Shown one piece after another: positions 46,302 through 56,225 of a stretch of 64,000 nt of DNA; positions within the stretch are counted from its first letter, which is position 1; the number at the start of each line of letters is the position of its first letter. The translations under genes were made by a program, and so were the position numbers. The DNA comes from Pseudofabraea citricarpa. Its lineage: Eukaryota; Ascomycota; Leotiomycetes; Helotiales; Dermateaceae. The notes under the pieces were generated by a model that searched no databases, was not told where the DNA came from, and was given only the letters and a program-made list of their open reading frames with translations. The stretch lies in the NCBI GenBank assembly GCA_029641185.1, contig JAPWGK010000002.1, positions 2,418,001-2,482,000 of the forward strand. Reading direction: 5' to 3'.

Positions 46302-46769
46302 GTCTTTTCAAAAAAATGAAGAATGCTAAATAAACTTGGGCACTTGGTGAGTCGTGAATAATTAACTGGTTGTCGATGTAGGGACCTGCTGATATCAGAC
46401 AAGTTGATAAACCCCTCTTCTAATTTATAGGATCGGATCTGCAAATTGCTGATAGTGATTTGTGCTTATCATCAAAGTAGAAGATTGGCTATCTCGATAG
46501 AAGATAAGCATGGGTGAGGGGATCGAGACCCGTGTCAGACGTCGCAGACTTGGTACAAAATACAACGATGTCCCACTTTGCTCGGCTTCTGATTCGATGA
46601 TGCATAAAGACAGAATAGGCGACGGAAATAATTCCAACCTCCACTCATAGTTCCGACGGAACTCCTGATAATGAAGACATAAAACGATGCCTGAACACCT
46701 ACAACATAGGTATACTTTTAGTATTTGCACCCATTCAATCAGAGAAGGCCTTTTATTATCGACATCAAC
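46302..46769. promoter_or_regulatory. divergent promoter with GTTCCG-A-CGGAAC palindrome
   Basis: A 468-bp divergent promoter between the ACS transporter (minus) and the MDR dehydrogenase (plus). At 46650-46662 it contains a perfect 13-bp palindrome (GTTCCG A CGGAAC), with another CGGAA half-site at 46623-46627. The shared half-site with the aldolase promoter (42962-42975) suggests a common Zn2Cys6 regulator, although spacing differs. No such regulator gene lies within the window. Confidence 0.45.
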
Positions 46770-48061
46770 ATGGCTGCGACTTCCACAGTTAATTCTCATC
46801 AGCCAATAGAAAAAAACCTTTCGGTAGTCTGGGTGGCACCAGAGACCTTGGAAATTCAGCACCGCGATGTTCCTACACTAGGAGACGAAGATGTCCTCGT
46901 AGAGGTTATTTCAACAGGAATCTGTGGCTCTGATGCACATGTATGGGCATCAAATCCTGCAAAGGCACCTCCTGTTCTTGGCCATGAGTCTGCTGGAATT
47001 ATCTTTCGGATAGGAGCAAAAGTTACCGAAAGGATTGTTGGCCAGCGGGTTGCTATTGAACCTGGATTCGCTTGCATGAGGTCTGTTTTGCCTATCTGAT
47101 TATCGTTTTGTGTGGAACTGAAGTTGTTGACAGATGCGAGTTTTGCATTCGCGGCCAACCAAATGTATGTGCAAACTTGGCTTATTGCGGCCACACAGAA
47201 AATGGCACTTTGACACAGTTCTTCAAATGTTCATCTCATATGACTGTGCCATTGCCTGATTCTGTTTCGTGGAAAGAAGCAGGCTGCATCCAACCATTAG
47301 CAATCGCTATTCAACTTGGGAGGCGGGCAAATCTAAGAGCACATCAAACAGTTGCGATTTTGTAAGTTCATTTATCACTAGACAAGGAAGTATTAATATC
47401 GTGGTTTAGTGGTTGCGGACCTTTGGGTCTTCTAGTCATGGCTGTTGCCAGAGCCTATGGAGTCAGGAAGATTATTGCTTTCGATATTGAGCAGTCTCGG
47501 GTCGATTTTGCCAAAAGCTACACGGCAGATATTGGGATTCTCTGCCCGATAAACAAAGACTCACAAGAACCACTGGCATTTGCAACTAATTTCATTGACA
47601 AAGTCTTAAAAGAAAACGGACTAGGCTCTGGAGTTGATCTAGCAATAGAGGCAAGTGGCGCGGAAGCTTGTGTCCAAATGGGTGTGGTGATCACCAAGCC
47701 AAGAGGGACCTGTAAGTGAAAACCTTTGCTTAGAACGCATTAGACTGAAAAAAGATAGATATACAAGCTGGGCTTGGAAAGCCCCTCTCCTCCGTTCCAT
47801 TATTCATGTTTACGGCTAAGGATTTAACTATGAAAGGTGAAAAGTCTATATTCATCGGAGACAAACAAACTCTGAAACTCTATAGGCACCGTTCGATATA
47901 CCCCTGGATGTTTTGCAGATGCAGTCGACTTGCTAGAGCGCAAAGTTGTAAACTTGGAGCCTCTAATTACGTCAACTTACCCTTTAACACGAGCCGGTGA
48001 AGCTTTTAAGGCTCAAAGTGCTAGGAAAGATATAAAGATAGTCATCATGAACCAAGAGTAG
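46770..48061 (+). CDS. zinc-dependent MDR alcohol/polyol dehydrogenase
   Basis: Five exons: 46770-47080, 47134-47361, 47410-47711, 47759-47836 and 47886-48061, giving 364 aa. This is a medium-chain dehydrogenase of the sorbitol/L-threonine dehydrogenase type. The catalytic zinc site is readable as STGICGSDAHVW and VLGHESAGI. The structural zinc lobe is CMRCEFCIRGQPNVC. The Rossmann nucleotide site is VAIFGCGPLGLLVMAVARAY, followed by KIIAFDIEQSR, where an acidic Asp favours NAD(H). It oxidises a polyol or hydroxy-acid in the NAD-linked way known for the family; the substrate is not fixed. Divergent from one ACS transporter and convergent with the next. Confidence 0.88.
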
Positions 48062-48303
48062 TTCCAGATGACAAGTTGTGGAGCTCTTCTTACACAACTT
48101 GACATTCTGCAATCAGTATTAACTGTCAATTAGACCCGGGCGTGTTACTTTTGATGAGTTGATGCTTTTGTTTGTCAATGAACCTTTATCAAGATGGATG
48201 TGGCTGTTTGAGACCTGTACTGATATGAGTACACTTATATATCTACATATGTAGTTCCTTTAAAAGAATGCCATGAGTAGTAATATAGCATAACTACACG
48301 TGT

Positions 48304-49964
48304 CTAAATTAAGCGATGAGCAGTGTCATCCTTCTTAGTAGGGACAACAGTGATGGACCTAACATAATCCCCTGAATCGACTCCAATTCTTGTTTCATCT
48401 AATCCTGCGATTCTCCTGTAAATTTCTGTTAGCTAGAAGTATCAATTCGAGGAAAGTGAAACTTACTTTCTACGCCGCTCGTACCAGTCCAAAAGAACGG
48501 TTACAACGATAACCATGACAGCACAAGCGAAACAAAAGGGATAGCCCTTGGGAAAAGTCGGAGATTCGACGGTTTTGAATACAGCTAGCGGAAAAACCGC
48601 TGTGCTAGCTTCTGCAAAAATATTGATAATGACGAGCGTCGAGGATCGTTCCTCAGGGGAGTCTCGGAGCAAAGTGTTGACCCAGCCGTGAAAGACGCTC
48701 GACATGGCATTTGCCCAGAATGAGGTAGTAAAAGCGAACCAAGTGGCACCTTCAGGTACGTTCCAAATTGTCAGGATCAGACAACATACTGCGTTCCACA
48801 AAGATGAAAATGAAATCGCATATACAGGTCCAATAAGGAGGTCTGATGCAAAGCAAGCGAGGAGGGCCCATAAAATTCCGAGGCCTGGAGCGATGGACCC
48901 TAACTGATTAACTTTGGATACGCTGTATCTGTTAAGACTCTTAATCCACAGCAGATAGCTCCCCTGAGTCTTGTATAGCCCGGCGTTTTTCCAAAAGATA
49001 TCGATGAGAACGATAGCCCAGAATCGGCGTGATCGAAAGATACGTTTGATATGATGGAATTTCAATTTTCCTGATGTCCTGTGTCCATCACGCTCAAGCC
49101 GTGTTTTGGCAATATCAATATCTCTCTTAGAAAGGAACCAATGGTTTGGCTGGGCCACGGTGCCGGGAAGGATGAAAACTCCGGCAATTCCAACTGGAAT
49201 TGTTATAGCAAAGCATATAATATATAGCCATCGCCACCCAGCTAGTCCATAAACTCCGTCAAGTCTTTGTGATGCACCAGATGCAACAAGGCTAGATGTC
49301 ATTGATCCCAAGCCATACCCAGTGTAGAAAAGCCCGCCGCGGCGGTTTATCTCGTGGCCACGATACCAGGATCCTAAATGAGAGTTAATTGAAATGTGAT
49401 CAGAATGTAAGAAAGAGGGTGGTACCCAGCACAAAGTGCACCCCTGGGAAGAACGCTGCCTATGAAAATGTAAGCCCGCTGGTAGAAGTCGGTAACCAGT
49501 GCTATAAAGTACCTCAAACCAACCAACGAAAAATCGGTATGTAGCTAGCTCGCCGAATGAATTTGCGCGATATTGCAGAAGAGTGAAAACACCCCACATG
49601 ATGTCCATAAACGGGATGGTCCAGTACATTGGGATATAAGTGAATAAAGCGATGAACGGAATCTGGCCAAGGACAACGCCAACACTGTACATTGTCTGAA
49701 GCTGAACAAGCTGATTGCCATAGAAGTTGAGATTCTCTTTCATACCCGCTACGTAGGCATTGGCTTTTAAGTGTTAGTAAGTGATGAACACAGGAGGCGC
49801 AACTTACCCAAATTTGCTTGATCCAAATGCTTTACCCAGTAAGCGATGATCAAATATGGCACCAGAAGCATATCTAACTTCATGATGAATTTACGTTCCT
49901 CGGGTGTATCGTCATCGGAGTACCACTGGATCTTCCACCACTTCTTTCTCGGAACCGAAGACAT
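48304..49964 (-). CDS. second MFS transporter, ACS (Dal5/Seo1-like) family
   Basis: Five exons on the minus strand: 49964-49808, 49763-49513, 49459-49426, 49373-48467 and 48415-48304, giving 486 aa. One internal exon is only 34 bp. Membrane topology is about 12 segments. Family stretches are TPEERKFIMKLDMLLVPYL, YWVKHLDQANLANAYVAGMK, ATYRFFVGWFEAAFFPGVHF and GSWYRGHEINRRGGLFY. It resembles the Fen2/Seo1/Liz1 side of the ACS family (vitamin and organosulfur permeases) more than the other ACS gene does. It is divergent from the LLM monooxygenase (654 bp between ATGs), so substrate uptake for that enzyme is a natural guess. Confidence 0.9.
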
Positions 49965-50618
49965 AGTAGCAAGGCGCTTTCAGCTCCGATTTTATTAACA
50001 TTAAACTGCAAAAGACAAACGTGATTGATGGGATAAGATATTGAACCATTGCACGAATGCTAGTCATCTTATACTTTTCTTTGCAAAAATTTCATGGCCT
50101 CCCCGTTCCCAAGCGAGCAAAATCGCCATTGTGCAATAAAAAGGTAAAATTCATCATAGATCTTCATATCCACAAGGCCTAATTTGCCTGCCGGTCATCA
50201 AATGTTAGATAAGGATAAATGGTTCATGAAACTACGGGATTTGCTTTGCCTGCCGATTTTCCAATAATATATGGGGACAGGCGGTCCATACGTAGAACTG
50301 CTTGCAGGTAGTAACCTACTGGTTTCACTAGCTACTGCTATATAATTCACATCATAACATGCAGCCAAGAGAAACGTGCGTGATACCTTGAATTACAGGA
50401 GAAGCACCACGCGATATCAATTTAAATGTCCGGTCGCTTATGGTCCGACAGCGATCTCGACATCAACGTTCATTCGCACGCCATGCGGCCATTTAGTCAA
50501 CACCGATACATTTGAACGGAATCTCCGCATCTTACAAATAACGCAAAGATCAGGAATGATTCAATAGCAACATTCTATCATCTCTAGTTTCCACCTACGA
50601 TAAAACTTAACTTTAAAC
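49965..50618. promoter_or_regulatory. divergent promoter of ACS transporter and LLM monooxygenase
   Basis: A 654-bp divergent promoter. It contains an inverted repeat CGGA-ATC-TCCG at 50517-50527 (CGG-N5-CCG type), about 90 bp upstream of the monooxygenase ATG. GATA-type AGATAAG/GATAAG elements lie near 50034 and 50207, a known target class of nitrogen regulators such as AreA. Functional relevance is inferred. Confidence 0.4.
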
Positions 50619-51800
50619 ATGGCAGCTGTTTCATTAAGAGAGGGTGGTCCATCTCTCAAAGGACCCTTCGACTTTGCTGATAGTCCTCTGAGCCGTACAT
50701 CAAACCAGCCCTTACTCCTAGGTCTATTTCTTAACTTACAAGATATCAATCTCTCTACACATCCTACAAGCAACAGTTGGACTTTCGACTACAATGTCGA
50801 CCTTGTCCGCAAGGCCGAAGCACTGGGCTTTGAACTGGCCTTTAGTCGCACGCAATGGTTGCCCAAAGGCGGCTACGATGGTGAGGCCTCGCTCGATGCC
50901 TTTGTGGCTCTCGGTGCCATGGCTGCAGTGACGAGCAAGATCCTTCTGATCTCGACGATGCATGTCCTCTATGGGCCGCTGCATCCCTTACACATTGCAA
51001 AATACGGTGCAACTCTGGATCACATTGCTAAAGGCCGTTGGGGCATCAATATCGTGACTGGACACCGCGCTGTCGAGCACGAAATGTTCGGTTGGCAGCG
51101 CATCGAGCACGACAAGCGCTATGCGATGGCAGGCGAGCTGTTCGACGTGGTAAATAGTCTTTGGGGTGAAACTGAGAACTTGTCCTATAAGGGCAAGATA
51201 TCTCCTTGGCAGCTAGAAAATGCCTGGATTACCCCCAAACCACTTTATGGCCGTCCAATACTCGTAAACGCCACGGGTTCCGCTGCCGGCATCGAATTTG
51301 CGGTCCGTTATTCAGATCTGATTTTCATCACATCACCAGGTGGAGCACATATCGACAGCGCATTGGAGACATTGCCTGATCATATTGCCACGATCAAGGC
51401 CGCTGCTAAGGCCGCTGGTCGCACTATTAAAACAGTGATCAACCCGATCGTCGTTTCGCGTGACACCCCTGAGGAAGCAGAAGCATATGCGCAGAGCATC
51501 GTAGATGGTAGTGCGGGGCAAGCCGGAAACAAAAAGTTTGGCAGCAGTTCAGGGGCATATGATAGTGATGCCCATGGTTGGCGTGGGCGTCGTGATGCCT
51601 CTCACAAACAGGGTCGTAACCTCGGCGGTAATATTGAAATTATTGGCTCACCCGAGCAGGTCGTCGAACAACTGGCTGCTTTGCACCGTATCGGCGTTGA
51701 TGGTGTGCAGCTTAACTTTTACGATTTTGCTCCCGATCTGGACTACTTTGGCCAAAAGATCTTACCGCTCCTCAAGAAGGCTGGTCTCCGGGTCGATTAG
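50619..51800 (+). CDS. bacterial-type LLM flavin-dependent monooxygenase (SsuD/SfnG-like)
   Basis: Single-exon gene of 393 aa, a complete luciferase-like (LLM) TIM-barrel flavin monooxygenase. Readable features are WTFDYNVDLVRKAEALGFEL, FSRTQWLPKGGYDGEASLDA, RWGINIVTGHRAVEHEMFGW, EHDKRYAMAGELFDVVNSLW and GNIEIIGSPEQVVEQLAALH. The relatives I recognise (alkanesulfonate SsuD, dimethylsulfone SfnG, pyrimidine RutA) use FMNH2 and O2 to cleave C-S or ring bonds and need a partner flavin reductase, which is not in this window. It is GC-richer than its surroundings and has no intron, while its neighbours have four each. That makes acquisition from bacteria likely. The role is probably sulfur or nitrogen scavenging. 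Confidence 0.85.
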   Translation: MAAVSLREGGPSLKGPFDFADSPLSRTSNQPLLLGLFLNLQDINLSTHPTSNSWTFDYNVDLVRKAEALGFELAFSRTQWLPKGGYDGEASLDAFVALGAMAAVTSKILLISTMHVLYGPLHPLHIAKYGATLDHIAKGRWGINIVTGHRAVEHEMFGWQRIEHDKRYAMAGELFDVVNSLWGETENLSYKGKISPWQLENAWITPKPLYGRPILVNATGSAAGIEFAVRYSDLIFITSPGGAHIDSALETLPDHIATIKAAAKAAGRTIKTVINPIVVSRDTPEEAEAYAQSIVDGSAGQAGNKKFGSSSGAYDSDAHGWRGRRDASHKQGRNLGGNIEIIGSPEQVVEQLAALHRIGVDGVQLNFYDFAPDLDYFGQKILPLLKKAGLRVD

Positions 51801-52555
51801 TAACAAGAGGAGATTGTTTGAATCAAAGATTCTTGTTTCATACATTAGGGCTTTGAGACTTGGTGTTGAAGGGAGATCTGGTCGAAACGAGGCTGGTAAA
51901 TACTTCCTTTAATGAAACATAGCTATGTGAGAAGAAATCGATGAATCATGGCAATATTAAGTTACTTAACTAAGTTGATAGCAAGGGAGAAGGGAACAAC
52001 AATACATGTCATTACCGCCAACCTTCAATGCTTAAGAAACACCTCAACCTTGAATGGTTCAGCATGATGTGGTGTAATAGGTTTGAACTGAAATACACAT
52101 AACCCTTTTCTTTTACTCATCATGCAGTCCTAACATTTTGCCCTGATAGTCGTGTAGACTGATGAGAATAATATCAGTAACATTTAATTTCATTTTCAAT
52201 TGTTTGTTTTAACTGTAAGTGGCTCAACAGAAACAATTAGTAAACCCTAAAACATTTGAAACTCGGGGATAACAATAAGGTGTGAATAAAAATAATTATT
52301 ATTCATTTCGAAGTCATCCTGTATTTATCTTAGTATGTGATTATGTGTTGTAGACTTTCGAGATTACAAGTGAAGCGATCGTTTAACACTCTTCGATTGC
52401 CAAGGACCAACCGTGCTAGTCTCAGTACTCACTAGCGCAAACGGAACCGAGGCAAGTTTGACAACTTTCAACGACGCGACAAGCACCACCAACATGATAC
52501 AAGATTCATAGCGAGCCCACAACTAGGTCGAACCGGTGCGAATAGGTGGCTGGAT
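51801..52555. other. AT-rich spacer upstream of the fusion gene
   Basis: About 750 bp, strongly AT-rich. It contains the monooxygenase 3' UTR and the promoter of the transposase-lactamase fusion. A CGGAACCG sequence occurs at 52442-52449. No terminal inverted repeats of a pogo-type element were recognised by eye. Confidence 0.45.
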
Positions 52556-54457
52556 ATGCCTCGTTTTGATCAAGAAGTAGAGGATCGCATTGTCGCGGCT
52601 CTGAAAGCCGTCCAAGAGCGAGATAACTATGGCATCAATGATGCAGCACGCGAATTCAAGGTCAACGGACAAGCTCTTCGACGGCGTCTGAAAGGTAGCA
52701 AATCTGTAAAGAACAACGGGGGACACAATAAAGCCTTGAATCCCGAGCAGATGAACGCGCTTACATCTTTCATTGATAGACAGATTAGTCTTGGAATTCC
52801 AACAAGCAAAGAGATGGTTGTCACAGCTGCCCAGAGAATTCTTCATGTTGCTGGATCGAACCACGAACTTGGCCGACATTGGTATGCACGGTGGATCAAA
52901 GACCACCCCCAATATCATATTCCTACTCGAATGGGCCCAAAACCTCACACTCCCGATGTATTTGACCACCTCGAAGTCCTTATTAAGACACAATTTAGTG
53001 GCGACAACAATGTTGATGACATGCTGATACATCTTGGTTCCCCTATCGTATCTGTTGGTGTTCTGGATGCGGGAGAGATCACTACCAGAATTCTTGGCTC
53101 ACCGAAATCATCAACCCAAGACTCTCGAGTGATGGGTGCTGGTAAATTATACAACAATGATACACTCTTCCAAGCTTGCAGTATTTCTAAACCACTTACA
53201 GCTCTCGCAGTAATCAAGTTAGCACAAGAAGCAAGACTCAATCTCGACATGCCTATTTCACAATACCTGAGTCAAGAACAAATTTCATGGTTTTCTATAC
53301 CGAGCACACATATCTTGATTTGTCAGATATCTATAAGAATGCTTCTATCACATACCGCGGGGCTTTCCGTCGGTGGGTTTGGAGGTTACAACACATCTAA
53401 AGTGCCTCTATTACCTGATATACTCCGCGGGGAACCACCAGCAAATAATGCTCCCATAAGATTATTACGAATGCCAGGCCAGCAATTCTCATACTCTGGC
53501 GGTGGCTTTGCCGTCATTCAACTCATTCTGGAGACCCTTTTACAGCAACCTTTTCATCAGATTATGGATGAGGTTGTCCTGAAACCTTTGAAGATGACCA
53601 GAAGTACATTCCAAATTCTTCCTGCAATCGAGAAGAATTATGCCCCCGCTTATCGAACAGGCAAGAACCAGGCAGATCCAGATCATCATTTATTTCCTGA
53701 ATCAGCAGCTGCTGGACTGTGGTCCACACCTGCCGATTTGTTACGTGCAGTTACTGGAGTGCAATGGTCTTTGGAATCGAACGACTTTCTCGAAAGGCGA
53801 TGGGCTGAGATAATGTTGGAGGAGGTCAATCCAATTGGAATCGCGCTCGGATGGTTCGCGAAAAAAGATGGCGTCTCATTTGGTCACGCTGGGTCCAATG
53901 ACCCAGGCTATCGATGCTTTGTGATGGGATATGCAGACCTTAGCAAAGAGAGGGGTATGGAAATGGATGAAGACGAAGAAGAAGATGAGGATAACCCGAC
54001 AGTCCCGAAAGATTGTGGGATTAGTATCATGACTAGTTCGGAGCTTGGTGGTGTGGTCAGGGAAAAGATCCTTGCTGCTATACCATATCTGAAAGGATGG
54101 CCTCCCGTACCACACTCGATGGGACTTTCAGAATTTACAATTCCCTTTGTCGATCGGAGCAAACAAATTGACGAAAGAGCCATGGACTGGTGTGGCGCTT
54201 GGGTGCCTGGGCCTTGGACTTTGATCAATATGAATGGTCTTAGCATTCAATTTTCGCATCTCATCGCGATGCATTTGGTACCTGCTGCAATTGCACCAAA
54301 ACGATATGACGAAGGCATGTCAATCGACCTTGTTGTAGATGGTCTAGAGATCATGCTACGACTGGGCTGGAAAGATGGTGGTCATGGAACACAAATTATG
54401 GAATTATGGCAAAACGGAGAGATAACGACTTTACAGCGTGAGCCGTCATGGCTGTAA
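52556..54457 (+). CDS. transposase DNA-binding region fused to serine beta-lactamase-fold hydrolase
   Basis: One uninterrupted 633-codon frame with two unrelated parts. Residues about 5-47 form a Pipsqueak-type HTH (DRIVAALKAVQERDNYGIND, AAREFKVNGQALRRRLKG). Residues about 60-118 match the Tc5/CENP-B-type HTH of pogo-like transposases (KALNPEQMNALTSFIDRQIS, HELGRHWYARWIKDHP). No DDE nuclease follows. From about residue 130 a class C beta-lactamase/esterase domain begins (PDVFDHLEVLIKTQF). Its nucleophile motif is S209-I-S-K212 (FQACSISKPLTALAV), its Tyr motif Y313-S-G (FSYSGGGFAVI), and GHAGSNDPGY stands in the KTG-equivalent position. A lipocalin-like C-terminal region follows. The lactamase part is complete and could be catalytic. 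The N-terminal part may target DNA or simply be a captured exon. Confidence 0.85.
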   Translation: MPRFDQEVEDRIVAALKAVQERDNYGINDAAREFKVNGQALRRRLKGSKSVKNNGGHNKALNPEQMNALTSFIDRQISLGIPTSKEMVVTAAQRILHVAGSNHELGRHWYARWIKDHPQYHIPTRMGPKPHTPDVFDHLEVLIKTQFSGDNNVDDMLIHLGSPIVSVGVLDAGEITTRILGSPKSSTQDSRVMGAGKLYNNDTLFQACSISKPLTALAVIKLAQEARLNLDMPISQYLSQEQISWFSIPSTHILICQISIRMLLSHTAGLSVGGFGGYNTSKVPLLPDILRGEPPANNAPIRLLRMPGQQFSYSGGGFAVIQLILETLLQQPFHQIMDEVVLKPLKMTRSTFQILPAIEKNYAPAYRTGKNQADPDHHLFPESAAAGLWSTPADLLRAVTGVQWSLESNDFLERRWAEIMLEEVNPIGIALGWFAKKDGVSFGHAGSNDPGYRCFVMGYADLSKERGMEMDEDEEEDEDNPTVPKDCGISIMTSSELGGVVREKILAAIPYLKGWPPVPHSMGLSEFTIPFVDRSKQIDERAMDWCGAWVPGPWTLINMNGLSIQFSHLIAMHLVPAAIAPKRYDEGMSIDLVVDGLEIMLRLGWKDGGHGTQIMELWQNGEITTLQREPSWL

Positions 54458-54537
54458 TACTGAACTTTAAAGATTGTTAAATGAGCCTAAATGATTTCTA
54501 TGTAATCAAAGCTCCGCAACTTAATCTCTCAACCTTA

Positions 54538-56225
54538 TCAAGGGGTAGTGGTCCTGAATTCTTCAACGGGTTCAACTGACGCCTTGGAGAAGTGTCTTGC
54601 AGGAACCTTCTTCAAAAACAAGATATCCAACTCCTCAAAAGTCCTGTCTTTAGTTTCAGGTAATCTGAAGTAAGCCCAAATGGTTGTAATAGTACTGGCT
54701 GTGCCCCAGAAGAATGCGCACTTTCCCTTCCAATTCCAAGCTGTTGGATTTATCATGTAAGGTTGGAGAACTCCACCAACAATATTGCCAACATAGTAGG
54801 TGCTGCGACCTAACACGATAGTTTGAGTACGAAGACGGGTCGCACCGATCTCCGCAACGATGGTGTATACAATAGGACCGACAGTCATCGAGTAGCTTCC
54901 CAACCAGACAAGACATAATGCGGCTTGAACATATTTTATCGAAGAGCTTTGTGGCACACATGCTAAAATGGCAATCAGGTAGAGGCAGAAGATCAGGATA
55001 TAAAATCCTGTGAGATAGATGCTACGTCGACCAAATTTCGAGATGTAGAACCACGAAATGATTGTACCGCAGAAGGCAATTCCGGTTCCTCCTAAACTTA
55101 TTCCGTAAGATGCGCCTGGTTCAATACCAGCCTGTTCAAAGAAATATGTGGGCGAGTACGCCAAAGCACCGCCGTCTGTGATTTGGGAGAGGAAGGCACC
55201 GCAAGCAATTTCTGTTCGTCGTAAACTTGTGCCTTTGAAACAATCAAAGTAAGTAACGCCTTTTCTTTCCTCCTTCTCAAGCTCATTGGTATGTACCATC
55301 AAGGCAATTGTTTGCTTGTGATCAACTTTATCGGCCTCCTGCGAGAGTCTTTGGAGCGAACGTTCGGCTTCGTCAAATCGCCCTGCACGAACGAGGAACC
55401 AGGGAGATTCTGGACAGAAGTATGCACCTAAAAAGAGAGGGATGGGCTTATTGGTTAGTTATGTTGTCTTTACTGATAGGCATTGAGACTTACCCAAATC
55501 CACTGGACTGCAAACGGAATCCTGTAGCTCCACTGAGTTTCGTTGTTGACGAGGCCTTTGAGTACAGCAGCCGACAAAAGTTGACCGGTCGCCCAGCAAA
55601 GATTAACAAAAGCAGTGAGATAACCACGAAGCGCCAATGGACAAACTTCTGCGGCATAAGCTGGACCTTGAGTTGCAAAGACCCCCCAAGGAATTGAGCA
55701 CAAGAAAGCACCGATAAGAAGTACGGTTGTGTTTGGGGCAAAGAACGTGACGAAGATAGTACCCGACATGAGAACCAGGTTGAACATCATAACTTTTCGG
55801 TGGCCGTATTTGGCGGTAAAGTAGCCGTTTCCGAGTGCCCCAATGATATTACCAACAGCTTGGATATCTTGAATCCCAGCTTGCCATGGACTGGACAATT
55901 GATATCCGAATTCTTCGCCAGTCCATTGGCCGTACTTTTTCTTGAAAGCAGGATAGGCGAAGAAACTTCCAATTAATGTGGTATCGTAGCCTTCCATGAT
56001 GATCGATGTAGATACAAGAACTGACCACAAAGCCGCCTTTCGATAGGTCTTTACAGCCTGCCATAGGGTCATGCTGTGCTCAGTTGCAGCAGCCATTCTC
56101 GCATCTTCACTGAACCCCTTGCCTCGAAAACCATCTGCAAACTCTGTATGGTGGCTGGGACCAGACTTCTCCGCGATTTCATGCTCGTTCGTTCCATGGT
56201 GAGATTCGACATTGCTGGAAGCCAT
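54538..56225 (-). CDS. alpha-glucoside:H+ symporter-type sugar transporter (MFS)
   Basis: Two exons on the minus strand, 56225-55494 and 55446-54538, with a 47-bp phase-0 intron ending in CCAATAAG, giving 546 aa. Twelve membrane segments are expected. Sugar-porter marks are STSIIMEGYDTTLIGSFFAY, NGYFTAKYGHRKVMMF, AEVCPLALRGYLTAFVNLCW, FCPESPWFLVRAGRFDEAE, AEIGATRLRTQTIVLGRSTY and FRLPETKDRTFEELD. The LxGYDTxLxxSF N-terminal segment and the overall pattern place it with maltose/alpha-glucoside permeases (Mal31/Agt1 type) rather than hexose carriers. It may work alongside the starch-attacking AA13 enzyme, though the two are 27 kb apart. Confidence 0.9.
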
